A stretch of 64,000 bases of DNA from NCBI GenBank assembly GCA_963576565.1, contig OY755038.1:63219622-63283621 (forward strand), in the 5' to 3' direction. This document shows positions 50,784 to 62,070 of this stretch, piece after piece. Source of the DNA: Aspidapion aeneum. Its lineage: Eukaryota; Arthropoda; Insecta; Coleoptera; Brentidae. Under the pieces are notes generated by a model that had not been told where the DNA came from, ran no database searches, and saw only the letters and a list, made by a program, of their open reading frames with translations. The first letter of the stretch is position 1. Each line of letters begins with the position of its first letter. The position numbers and the translations under genes are program-made.

Positions 50784-52823
50784 GCATAGGATTCTATCAG
50801 TAAAAATCACAATCACAACAACTAACTTAATTTTAAATTGATTCTTAGGTGTAAAATTTTTTTTGGCTTTGTCGATTTTTTTTATTTTGTATTTGTTTAT
50901 AAGGTTATGTTGTTGTTTATTTTAAAATCAGAGCTCTTTTCGAGCGAGCATACCAGTAATGTGCACGTGGTATTAAGTCATATTTTAGCGAAAAAAAACA
51001 GATCCAAGTCCAAAGGGAAAAGGATCCTGGCTTTCTAGCGAAAACACGATCATAGAGCGGGATGGTATAGTTGAGCTTAGAGTGTATTTAGATCTAATTT
51101 CACAGTTAAGTCAAAAAATATATTAAAACATTCAACAAATAGTGAACATGTTAAAAATATTTAAGCCTAAAACATATACTAACAACCTTCAGGTCATTTA
51201 AGTAACTACATTTTTAAAGCTTTTTCCGTTTTTTATTTAAGTTGAGAATATTGCTGTAAACGTAGCACCACTTATTGGAATGAAACCATCCAATGGTAGT
51301 GTCAGGCAGTATCTTAACATATTTACATTGCAGGCTGACAGCTGATCTTTCAAAATTGACGTACCAAAGTCGAACCTAAAACTAAGTCGTTAATTTATCT
51401 ATCATTAAAGTCGACAGTATCTATTTCGATTTATATAGTAAACAAAATCCTTATGTTAAAAGATTAGCTGTCATATTCCAATGCAAAACTGTCAAAATAC
51501 TGCCTGACACTAGTATAGTATTGCTTTGTTCTAACAAGTCCCTAATGCCTAGACTTATCTTTTTGTTTACAGAAAAAAAAATACAATGTGCACTGGTCCT
51601 TGAAAAAACTTACCGTAAAAGAATTATCCTTTTAATTACTTTAGTATCGTTAAAAAAATGGATGAACTCCATTGTATACAAAATCATATGAATAAGATAC
51701 AAAACTATTATATTTAATTGTCTTATCATTTATTATTAATCAGACTGGCCGCAAAATAATTGCGCCTGTCTCTGCATTACAGAGGTCCGCATCCGCTACC
51801 ACGTTCCCATAGTAACGCGATTATCGATTCGCACTTAATCGTGTCGGCAATCTGAGATGAACTTTATTCATGGTTTCGTTTAGATAAATGAAAAAATTAT
51901 GGAATAAGCAAGAAATTTATAAAAAAAATTTTAATTAAGATTTAATTTTGTTTTTTTCTAAGGAGGGCGCGCGGCCATTCTGCCCTAAAAAGTAGCCGCC
52001 CCTGTGGTAATTTTAAATAAAAACTTGATATAGTACACATTTAAAATCTACAAATCCATACGTATCTTGTTTTTTTCATAATGATAGTAATCGTTAAAAT
52101 TATTTAACGTTTTTTCAAAAACAAGATGTAAATAGATTTCCATGTCTTTTAATAATTCGCGTTATTAGACTTTATCTAACTTTGGTATATATGTACTACT
52201 TAATTATTTTTCATTTTAATTTATTTCATTAAAAAAGTTAGTCATATATTTTAAACTACCCATTGTAGTTCACTGGACTTTTCATTCCTTTTCACACTTT
52301 CAAGGGCCAAAAAGGAAAATGTATGTCGTCGATGCTCGTTTGTTTTCTACTCTTCTAAACTTTATAAGCAATTTCGTCTACAAGCTAAAAGACGTATAAA
52401 GACTGGAGATTTGAGGAAGACAGAAGTTTGTAAGGCTTGGCGTTTTAAGTGATAAAAAAGCCCTTTATTAATATAACATTGAAAAAGAGAAATCAATTCA
52501 TTTAAAAATAAAATGTATACTAACTATATACCTTGGTGGGAATAATGACATTTTTATTAAGAAATATACTTCATTCATTGGCGGCGTTTAAATATTTCTT
52601 TATTTTCGTCTTCTTCAGATCTACCTATAACCTGGCTACAAAAGTAGTTCATTCTTTTCTCTAAACCGCTAACTTTAATAAAAAAATCATTAAAAAAAGT
52701 AATATCAATCAAAGAGAAAAATGTAAGACAATGAATCTAAATACAAAAATGCTTAATACTAGCGTCTAGGATTGGATTTTAAGATTAGAAATTAAATAGT
52801 TGAATATTTATATATATCTAGGA
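50784..52823. other. Noncoding, no clear element
   Basis: No supported gene. A somewhat GC-richer patch is at 51740-51850 and another short one at about 51965-52005. Confidence 0.35.
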
Positions 52824-52948
52824 AGCTGTGTTCTTACAGTAACTGCTAAGATACATTTCAAAGTGATTTGAATTTGAGATTAATAAGCTGTGTTATTACA
52901 GTAACTGCTAAGATACATTTCAAAGGGATTTAAATGTGAGATTAATAA
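52824..52948. repeat. 62-bp tandem duplication
   Basis: Two units starting AGCTGTGTT-TTACAGTAAC at 52824 and 52886 differ at a few positions. Confidence 0.9.
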
Positions 52949-53399
52949 ACCAAATTAAAACGAAAAAATTCTGAGCAAATGGTTATCATATAGATAGTGA
53001 AGCAAAAAGTAGCACTGTAGTACAGATTATAGATTATACAGAGTTTTATGTCAAACTAGGAAATAATACTGATCCTTTGCTATGTGTTAACATGGGTTTT
53101 AGGCCTTAGACCGCGCCGGGAGACCCCCGGAATAAGATTTATAAATTGACAAAAGTTAATCATATAACATATCATTCAAGAAGTTTGCCTGGTTCTATTT
53201 TCATTGTTTTATGTTGTATTCAAGTGGGGTGTGATGACCAATGCAATGTTATTAAAACACTCTGCGGACTATAGCAAAAAAATTATTTAGGCCTAATACT
53301 TTGGCTCAAAAATAGCCTAGACCTAACTTAACCAAAAGTCAAACCAATAAGTTCAATCTTGAAAAAGTCGATACCTATTCAACCACAGAAATCATCATT

Positions 53400-53860
53400 A
53401 AATGACTCACTATTGGGCAGAAAAAGAAGAAACCCAAATCTGCCGCTAGAGACTTCAAGCGTTTTCCTTATAACTTTTAAAATTAAACATGATGTGACAT
53501 GCCTAAGGCCATTGAGCTACAAAAACTATGGGCTAATTCGGACGAATTAATCTCAGGAGCATCAGCAAAAATAAAACTGACTGACTGACTACTGGGTAGC
53601 AAAAGAAGAACTGTGAATCTCTAACTAGAGTCATCAAATGCAAATCTCACTACTTTTAAAAATAAATATGATATGACAGCAAGGTCATTGAGCTACAGAA
53701 AATATGGGTTAATTCGGAGAGCTCTTTCTTAGCATAATTAGGAAAATTAAAACTGACTGACGACTACTTGGAAGAAAAAGAGGAAATTTGAATCTTTCAT
53801 CATGCGTAATTTTTATGATTATGATAGGGCATGATTTAAAGTAAAAAAAAGTTCAGAGTA
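53400..53860. repeat. ~180-bp tandem repeat, about 2.5 units
   Basis: Units begin near 53405, 53588 and 53763 with (ACTGACTGA)CTACT-GG-AGAAAAAGA. They share CTTTTAAAA-TAAA-ATGAT and GGCCATTGAGCTACA-AAA-TATGGG. The third is partial. Reading frames are not conserved between units. Confidence 0.75.
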
Positions 53861-54479
53861 TAAAATGTAAAGGCATAAATGACATATTCATGACAGTGAA
53901 GTTTTTAAGGATATTATTAGTTAAATAATTTGAGTGAAGATTTCCATATTGTATTTTACAATCATTTTGAGAAAAAATAAAGAATTTGATTTGATATGAT
54001 TTGTTACGGGATATCGGATAAAAAGTGCCCAGGTGAGGGATAAAAAGGTAACAAAAAACTGCCGTTGAAGCCTACTATACCGGCTGTTCCACAGTGATTC
54101 AACATACTACGATTTACAAGTTGATTCAGTTAAAATTAACTATATTAATATGCATGTGTAGGATGCAAATTTTAACAGACATCACCACAAATTCTATACT
54201 TAGTCGCTTAGTTCATTTTCCATAAAATCCTTTAACACTAACCCTTACGTTTTAAATAGACTGAATATTTATTAGATTTTACCTAAAATGTTAAGGCTTA
54301 AGAGGTCTAAACCTCTGTTCAAACTTAATCCCTTACTCGTGGAATTAAACTTATCCCCTAATTTTAAAACTTCACATAGGTATTAAAAAGCAAAACTGTA
54401 ATGGTTCTCGAGTTAAAAACTAAATCTAACAAAATTAAAAATTTCACTTATATTACTTGCCAAGCCTTACAGGCGATGT
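53861..54479. other. Noncoding, AT-rich
   Basis: Nothing recognised. Confidence 0.35.
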
Positions 54480-55258
54480 TTACACATATGTGGTAAAGCA
54501 GAGGCATTAGCAGACGCCTATTATGGGCTTCTCCAAACAGAAGAACTCCTCAGCATACTGGAGGTGGTAAAGCTAGACAGCATTAACAAACCAGCGGATC
54601 ATATAACAGTCTTGTTGGACACAAGACACTCCATTCGAAGTGGTAGTAAGGGATTGCCAGTTATGGCGACTACCGCAAGCAAGGAAAACTTCGGTCTAGT
54701 ATGCAGACGGATCCAAGCTAGCGAAAGGAGCTGGGTTGGGCATAACAGGTCCAAATTTCAAGCACTCCTTGTCATTGTCAAGTGCTTGCGATTAACGTAT
54801 GCAGACAAGAGTGCCGAAATATGAGCGTCAATGGAAAGCATATCTTCATACTTTCGGACAGCCAAGCGATTATAAGGGCCACAACGGCTTTTAAGTGTGT
54901 GTCAAGCTAGTCTGGGAGTGTAAACAGACCTTAAAACGACAAGTTCAAAACAAAAAAAAATACACTGATGAGGGTACCGGGACTTCAGGACATTGATGGA
55001 AATGAGGAAGCAGGCAGCCTCGCAATGGAAGGAGCGACTAATGAAAAGCCACTACATAAAAAAACTGAATGATTGGAAAATGAAACAGTAGGTGTCTTAC
55101 TGGGGCCAAACTCCGGGAAAAAGCAATTAAAACGATTTATAACTATATCAGCAAAGAAGTCTAAACAGCTTCTAGAAATGAACAGGAACTACTTAATACT
55201 AGTAATCGCACTGCTTACCGGACACTGCCTAGTGAAATATCAGCTAATAGTAGAGTAA
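54480..55258 (+). pseudogene. LINE RNase H domain remnant
   Basis: Frames on the plus strand encode YADGSKLAKGAGLGITGP (near 54700-54755), NGKHIFILSDSQAIIRATTA (near 54830-54890), VPGLQDIDGNEEAGSLAMEG (54975-55035) and a C-terminal block KRFITISAKKSKQLLEM then LLTGHCL (55130-55230). These are the ordered motifs of the RNase H domain and tail found in I/R1-type LINEs. Frame changes and stops separate them. The RT that should precede it is absent. Confidence 0.65.
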
Positions 55259-55364
55259 ACTTGTAAAATAAAACTGCAAAAAGGGTATATTTTTTTTATA
55301 TTTGGCATAGTAGTACCTAACACCAAAAGCTAAATTTTCATTCAAGGATCCCCGATTTTCCGGC

Positions 55365-55960
55365 CTCAGAATCCAAGATGGCGGCTGCCAAAGTTAAGAA
55401 AAAAAATTAATTTCTTGTTTTAAGAGAAATTAATTTTGATAAATTTACTTAATTTAAAAATGTAAAAAAATTACACCTGTCACTTCAAAACAAAATGGCG
55501 GGTGTATTTAAAAAAATGGTTTTTCTTCGATATTTTCTTTATTTTTATGCGATATTCACTTTTAACTCCTCGTATGAAAGCTACTTATCAGCTCTCTCTT
55601 TTTAAACCTACCGAAAAAATATAATAAGTTTCCCAGTCCACACAAAGATGACGCTTAATTTGTAAAAAATAAGATACCTTAATAACCTGTAAATTAAATA
55701 AAAGATAAAAAAATTTTTTTTTGGATTTTATCAATAGTAATTCAAGTTTTGTAAAAATTTATAAAAAGTTACAATTTGACATTTAACATTTTAAGATGGC
55801 GGCCGAAGTTCAGTTAAAAAAGTTATTTTTTTGTGCTTGTTTGACACATCTAGTATTGCCGTGTAATATATCGATTTATACTAAACAGGGGTCGCCGATT
55901 TTAAATGTTTCATAATAAATGACATGTGTCTATTATTATCCAAGATGGCGGCGTTCAAAA
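55365..55960 (-). repeat. CCGCCATCTT dispersed repeat, copy 2 (inverted relative to 6900-7515)
   Basis: Read on the minus strand it has the same ordered blocks as copy 1: GCGACCC-T-TTTAGTATAAAT, TGTCAAACAAG, GGCCGCCATCTTAAAATG, TAACTTTTTATAAAT, GCCATTTTGTTTTGAAGTGA and GCCGCCATCTTGGATTCTG. Noncoding, moderately diverged. Confidence 0.65.
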
Positions 55961-57119
55961 TATAAAAGCAACAGTGTCTTTTTGGTTTGATAATTTTTTT
56001 TACTCTCTCTCTATCTACACTTTTGCTTTTAATTGTTGACAACCATTTTATAATCTCTTTAAAAAAAATGGAACATATTAAACCAAACGAACATTTTCTC
56101 AAGGAAAAATTATCACCCATTATTGAAAAACAAACTTTGGTTTTGGTATAACCCTAACCATCCTCATTCTTAACAGATTTATTTTTATCAATGTTTTTAA
56201 ACTTAGTTTTAATATTTCTATAACTTTTTTTAAAAAGACAGAAATGTGGTCATATTAGGATATGGCATGGTATATAATTAATTTAATTCAGGTTTTTAAC
56301 AATATTATTATATAAAGATTAAATGTATATTAGATACCAAGAAAAAATTAGGTCTAAATATCGCATCACGGAAACAGCCTTTATATTTATTATAACCAAA
56401 ACCAGAAACAGAGACAAAAAAAAGGCACGTTGTGGCTAGGTTGAGAGCGGCTGGCCTGCGTTAATCAGAAAATGGAAAAAAAAGGACTTTGGAAAAGAGA
56501 TACATTTGCGTTTGGAAAATTTTCCATATTTGAATTTAATTAATGCTTTAGGTACCAAAATAGTTTATTGCACTTTTTATCACATATGTTAGGGTCTCAG
56601 AACTTTTAAATCCTGTCAAATAAAATACATTAATTATTTTCATTGGTCCCGTATAAAAAGTTGAAAAATATAAAATATATATTTCCTGCGAGAAAAGGTT
56701 TTAAAACTATCAATAAACTTTTAATTTATATTTTAATTTAAACTTTTGAAATTTAATTCTGCAGATGTCAAGGGGCCAAAAACAATTTCTACAAAGTTTG
56801 AATATGTCATATAAACATAGACTCAATTTACTCTATATAGGCGCAATAAAAAAATGATTCCTCTTTTTTTAAGTTAGATAAAACATTATTACTACCTCAG
56901 CCCTCAGCTTATCATTCTATCTTTAATTCGCAATACTTGCCGGACTATTCGGTTGGTATAAAAAGCTGAAAACGGGAAAAAGGCAAGTGTTGCCATAACT
57001 CAGGGCAAGCAACAGCAACAACACGGCCGCAGTAGTAGCGATAGCTGAGGGGACGCAATGCGGACAGCCCCCATTATTTCGCCACAGCTAACTTAACTGC
57101 ATTTAAAGCCTGGCAACTT
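55961..57119. other. Noncoding, AT-rich
   Basis: No supported gene. A GC-richer patch at 56980-57110 lies just before the RTE-like remnant and could be its more 5' sequence or older flank. Confidence 0.35.
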
Positions 57120-58815
57120 TTACAAGAAGAAATCAAAATAAATTTAGAAGTCTAGAAATAGAAAGTAAGCAAAGATTGTATTAGAAACGATTAGCTTGAA
57201 GGAAGCAGACAAAGAAACTGTTGGATACCAAAATAATAGAAATAGCAATAAGATGTGGTGGACGGAGAAAATACAGAAATTGGTCAAGAGTAAAATGCAA
57301 ATACTTGAAATGGCTCAGAACTAAAGAGCATACACACACGTAGGAGATAGGCAGAGTTCTGAAGAATAAAAGTTTGTTTCTACGGTAAAAATCCCAACAA
57401 AAAAAAGTAAACATTGAGATCATTAAACCAGAAAAATAAACAGAACACTACCTGGGACTGCTGCAGAAAACGGGACCCGAATATCTGTAAGCCTCTCTTT
57501 GGAGAGACATAGAAATACATGAAGAGGAAGTAATTATTGAAAAAAAAATGATAAGGAGTAGTATTAAAAAGATTAAATCCGAAAAAGCTAGCGGACCTGG
57601 GGGAATATACGCCGAAATGCTCAAATAGGGATCAAAGAGTCTACTATAAAATAATAATAATAACAATAACCCTTGATTGAAAAATAGAATTCACTTACTT
57701 AATACATAAAAAAGGAAACAATCTGGATTGCAACAATTACAGAGGAATTTCAGTAACCAGTACTAGATAGATAGTAGATTGTTCGGTAGGATTCTTAGAG
57801 ATTTAGTAGAAAATGATTTTTATGGACAAGAAGAAGAGCAAAGTGAGTCTTCTGCAGGCAGATCTTGTAGTGATAAAGTTTTTTGTCTTATACAAGTTAT
57901 TGAGAAAAGGAGGGCCAGAGATATATAAACTCGCATTACTTTTGTAGACCTACAAAAAGTACATGATACCGTTTTAGTAGAAAAATTATTGACAGTGTTA
58001 GAACAAACTATTATCAATTATACATACATAAAAGCGATAGAAGAACTACACAAAGGGTCAAAATCTAAATTTAAAACTGGAAATCGACTTTCAAAAGAAT
58101 TCCTGGCAACGAAAGGCTTAAAACAGGGATGTTGTATTTCTCCAACTCCTTTAAAAATATATATCGCAGTAGCTCTAAAAAATTCGAAACGTAAAGTACA
58201 GCTAATGATAAAGAAGTCATAGTGTATGATGAGAAAATGAGAAAGTTAATAGAAGAGTACCAAAAGTAGGGGTTAACGGTGAACTTGGACAACTAGACAA
58301 TGTACAAACAATATATCCATGCAATGAATATGTATACGTGGGTGGTATATTAGATTAACAGGAACAGACTGTAAGGAACTGGAAAAAAGTAATAGCAAAA
58401 AAGGTTATTGGATGTCTTAACAGTATTTTATGATGTAGAGAGATACAAAATAATTTAAATATGAACATATATGAAACAATGGTGAAAAGCACGCTGTTGT
58501 ACAGAATACAGACTTCTTGCGTAACAGAAAAATACAAAACAAAAATGGAAAGTGTCGAAATGGATGCAATAAGAAGATCAATGAGAATATCTAGAACAGA
58601 TCATATAAAAAATGAGATCATAAAAGAAAGAATGGGAAAAGAGGGAAACCTAACTACATCACTAAAAGACAACTAAACTGGAATAGTAATAGTCAATCCA
58701 AAGATCAAGGAGTCAAAAAAACCTGGCAGTAGATGATTGTTAAGATCAAATGAGGTGGAGAATAGGCGTCGGACAACGTAGAGGAATGTTCTAAACCGAC
58801 ATAATAGTAACTTTT
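57120..58815 (+). pseudogene. RTE-like LINE remnant 2 (linker, RT, 3' end)
   Basis: Broken plus-strand frames follow the order of the minus-strand copy at 58889-62070. They run GYQNNRNSNKMWWTEKIQKL (57215-57275), SEKASGPGGIYAEMLK (57575-57625), HKKGNNLDCNNYRGISVTST (57700-57760), RILRDLVENDF (57790), GRSCSDKVFCLIQVIEKR (57855-57915), FVDLQKVHDTV (57940-57970), and SKEFLATKGLKQGCCISPT (58090-58150). After that come MNIYETMVKSTLLYRIQT and KMESVEMDAIRRSMRISRTD (58460-58605). The 3' end is GGCGTCGGACAACGTAGAGG then AAACCGACATAATAGTA. The catalytic YADD region is lost in a deletion near 58195. Dead. Confidence 0.8.
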
Positions 58816-58888
58816 ACAAGGTATTACTGCTAGGTATCTGTATCCCTTAGGGAAGACCTGTTGATCACAAGATCATAGCAGTGATATT

Positions 58889-61800
58889 TGTACTACTACT
58901 ATGTCGGTTTAGAACGTTTTTCTACGTTGTCCGACGCCTATTTTCCTCCTTCGATGCTGACAGTCACCTTCTGTCAGGTCTTTTCGACACAGTCATCTTT
59001 GGTTTGACTGTTGTCATTCTAGTTCAGGACGCCTTTTTTTCTGCGCCCTATTGGTTGCCATTTTAGGACCTGCTTTGGTAATCTTTCGTCGTTCATCAGT
59101 TGTACATGGCCGTACCATATCAGTTGTGTATTAGTGATCGGCTATGCTTCCCTCGATTTCCATTAGTTCATTTATGATCTTATTTCTTATGTGATCTGTT
59201 CTAGATCTATAGCCTAGAGGTAAGCAATCGTAAATTCACATTTTGCCATTATTTAAAATCAGCAGGTTTGATTTAATATTGAAGAGAAAAACCGCAAGTC
59301 TTGAATACTTGATTGCCTATATTTTTAGATTGAAAATGATAGTCTCTCCATGCTCGTGTGAGGTGAACGAAAATAAAACTGAACTTAGAATTAATCTTAT
59401 TTCACATATTACTCGACTTTTTGTTTTATGGACATACCATCCTTTACCTCTCGGCATAGAGGCATTCTCATTGATCTTCTTATTGCATCAATTTCGACAC
59501 TTTTCATTTTTGTTTTATATTTTTCGGTTACGCGACAACTCTCTATTCCATAAAACAGCGTGCGTTTCACCATTGTCTCATATTTATGTAAAATTGTACA
59601 TTAATTTTTGTCTCTCTGCTCCATAAAATACTGTTAATACAAAAAACTTTTTTGCTTTTACTATTCTTTTTTCCAGTTATTTACAGTCTGTTCCTGTCTT
59701 ATCAAATGTGAGACCCAACTATACATACTTATTGCATAAAGATATTGTTTGCCCGTTGTCTAGTTTTAACTCACTGGATTCGTTTCCAATACATAAGTAC
59801 TGTGTCTTGTCCAAGTTCACTGTTAATCCCTACATTTGGTATTCTTCCGTTAACTTTCTCATCATATACTTCATGTCTTCTTTATCATTGGTTACTGTTA
59901 CTTGGTCGTCAGCGAACTGTAGCGTTTATATGGTAAATCGGTCATCAAGTTGTATTCCCATACCATGCACTTTACGTTTCTTTTTTACAGTTACTGCGAT
60001 ATATATTTTAAAAAGAGTTGGAGAGATACAACATCCCTGTCTTAAGCCATTCGTTACCAGGAATTCTTTTGCCGATTGTCGATTTCCAATTTTAATTTTA
60101 GACTGTGAACCTTTGTACTGTTCTTTTGTCGCTTTTACGTATGTATGATTGATATGAGTTCTCTATATTTCTGGCGCTCCTTTTCTCAATTACTTGTTTA
60201 AGACAAAAAACATTATCACTACAAGATCTGTCTGCACAAAACCCAATTTGCTCTTTTTTTCTTGTTTATAAATATCATTATCTACTAGATCTCTAAGAAT
60301 CCTACCGTACAATCTACATAGAGTACTGGTTAGTGGTTACTGAAATTCCTCTGTAATTGTTGCAATTCAAATTGTTTCCTTTTTTATGTATTGAGTAAAT
60401 GAATGCTATTTTTCAATCATCGGGTATTGAATGTGCGTTTATGCATTGTTTGATAATATATATCAGATTTTCTAGTAGTCTCTCTGATCTATATTTGAGC
60501 ATTTTAGCATATATTCCCCCAGGTCTGCTAGCTTTTTCGGATTTAAGGTTTTTAATACTATTCTTTACCAATTTTTTTTTCGATCTTAACTTCCTCTCCA
60601 TGTACTTCTATGTCTCTCCTCGGAGAGACTGACAGATATTCGGGTCTCATTTCCTGCAGCAGTATCTTGTAGTATTCTGTACATCGTTCTTTTTTGATGA
60701 TCTGGATATTTACTTTTCTTGTTGGGTTTTTTTACTGTAGAAATTAATTTCCATACTTCAGATCTCTGCCTACCCCCTACGTGTGTATTTATATCGTGGC
60801 ATATGCGCTCAAACATTTCATTCTTTTCAGTGCGTATCAAATTTCTTAGCTGTCTTCTGGATTCGCTGTAGATTTCTAGGTCTCTTTGCTCTTTAGTACT
60901 GATCCATTTCAAGTATGTGAGTATTTTTTCTTTGAACATTTCCTCTATTTCCTCCGTCCACCACATCTTATTGTTAGTTCTATTATCTTGGTATCCAACA
61001 GCTTCGTTGCTTGCTTCCTTCAAGCTTTTTATTATGTTTGCATATATCTCTTCAAATGAGAGTTCTGATACAATCTTTGCGTACTTTCGATTTCTAGACT
61101 TCTAAATTTGTATTTTTGATTGTCTTTAATGCATTCTGGGTTTAATTTTCTCCCATACTTTCGTCCCTATTTGTTTTTCTTAAAGAGAGTAATATTTTTG
61201 CTTTTATCAGATGGTGGTCAGATCCACAGGTAACCGCACATCATACCACTTTATTTGCGAGTGTTCTCCACCTATAGCATAATCAATGTTTGATTTAAGA
61301 TTTCTTGTTGGCTGAATCCAGGTATATCGATGAATATCCTTGTTTAAAAAAACCATTGTTTATTTTTAGGTTATGGATTTCACACAATTGCATCAGTCTC
61401 AAGCCATTATCATTTGTTACTTCCTCTCCAAATAGTCCGTCCTCCCACTCTGGGTTTGTCTAACAGCTCGGCTATTAAAATCGTCAAGCATAATTATTTT
61501 TCTGGTATTACCGATTTTGGTGATATTCTCATCAAGTTGGTCAAATAAAATTTGTTTTGTAGCTACCGTTTCGTCATCTGATGGTGCAGAGGCTGCTATT
61601 ATGTTTATATTATGTCCAAGCATCTTCATGTTCACTCGAAGTATGTTTTCACTAATGAAATCGTAGTCCGTAATCTTATTTTTTAGGTTTTTCTTTATAA
61701 ATAAGAATACCCCTCTGGCTGCTCGCCTTTCTTTTGGGACTTCAGTGAATATGTGGACAAAATTACCGACACTATTCGTACCTGTTCCTTTCTTTTTATC

Positions 61801-62070
61801 TCTGTGAATGCAATAATATCGATCTTGCACTTCGGTTGCAATAATGTCCAACTTTTGGTTCACTCCCTGTACGCTCCATGTAGCTATATTCATAGTCCTT
61901 TGTCTTTGCTTTTTTCGTCTTCGAGAATTTTCATCAATTGCTCCCAGGCTTGGTTTAGGCTTTTTGGTGATTGCTGCAGTGACATTTATACAGTGTCTAA
62001 ACTGTATGACCCATATATCAATATTATAATGTGCAGTAGAGGAGCCAAGGTAACAAAAAAAGTTCACATG
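58889..62070 (-). pseudogene. RTE-like LINE remnant 3 (endonuclease to 3' end)
   Basis: This is the longest RTE-like copy. From 62067 downward it has an APE-type endonuclease frame (61417-62067; domain from residue 59, MNIATWSVQG, through KERRAARGVFLFIKK and a DDFNSR block). The linker frame 60586-61023 follows, then KSEKASRPGGIYAKMLKYRS (60413-60601) and the RT, with FADDQVTV on the minus strand near 59920. It ends at the shared 3' end (AAACCGACATAGTAGTAGTA) at about 58889. Endonuclease residues usual for the family are changed: WNVRG is WSVQG, and the GDFN Gly is Asp. Several frames are broken. Dead. Confidence 0.8.
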
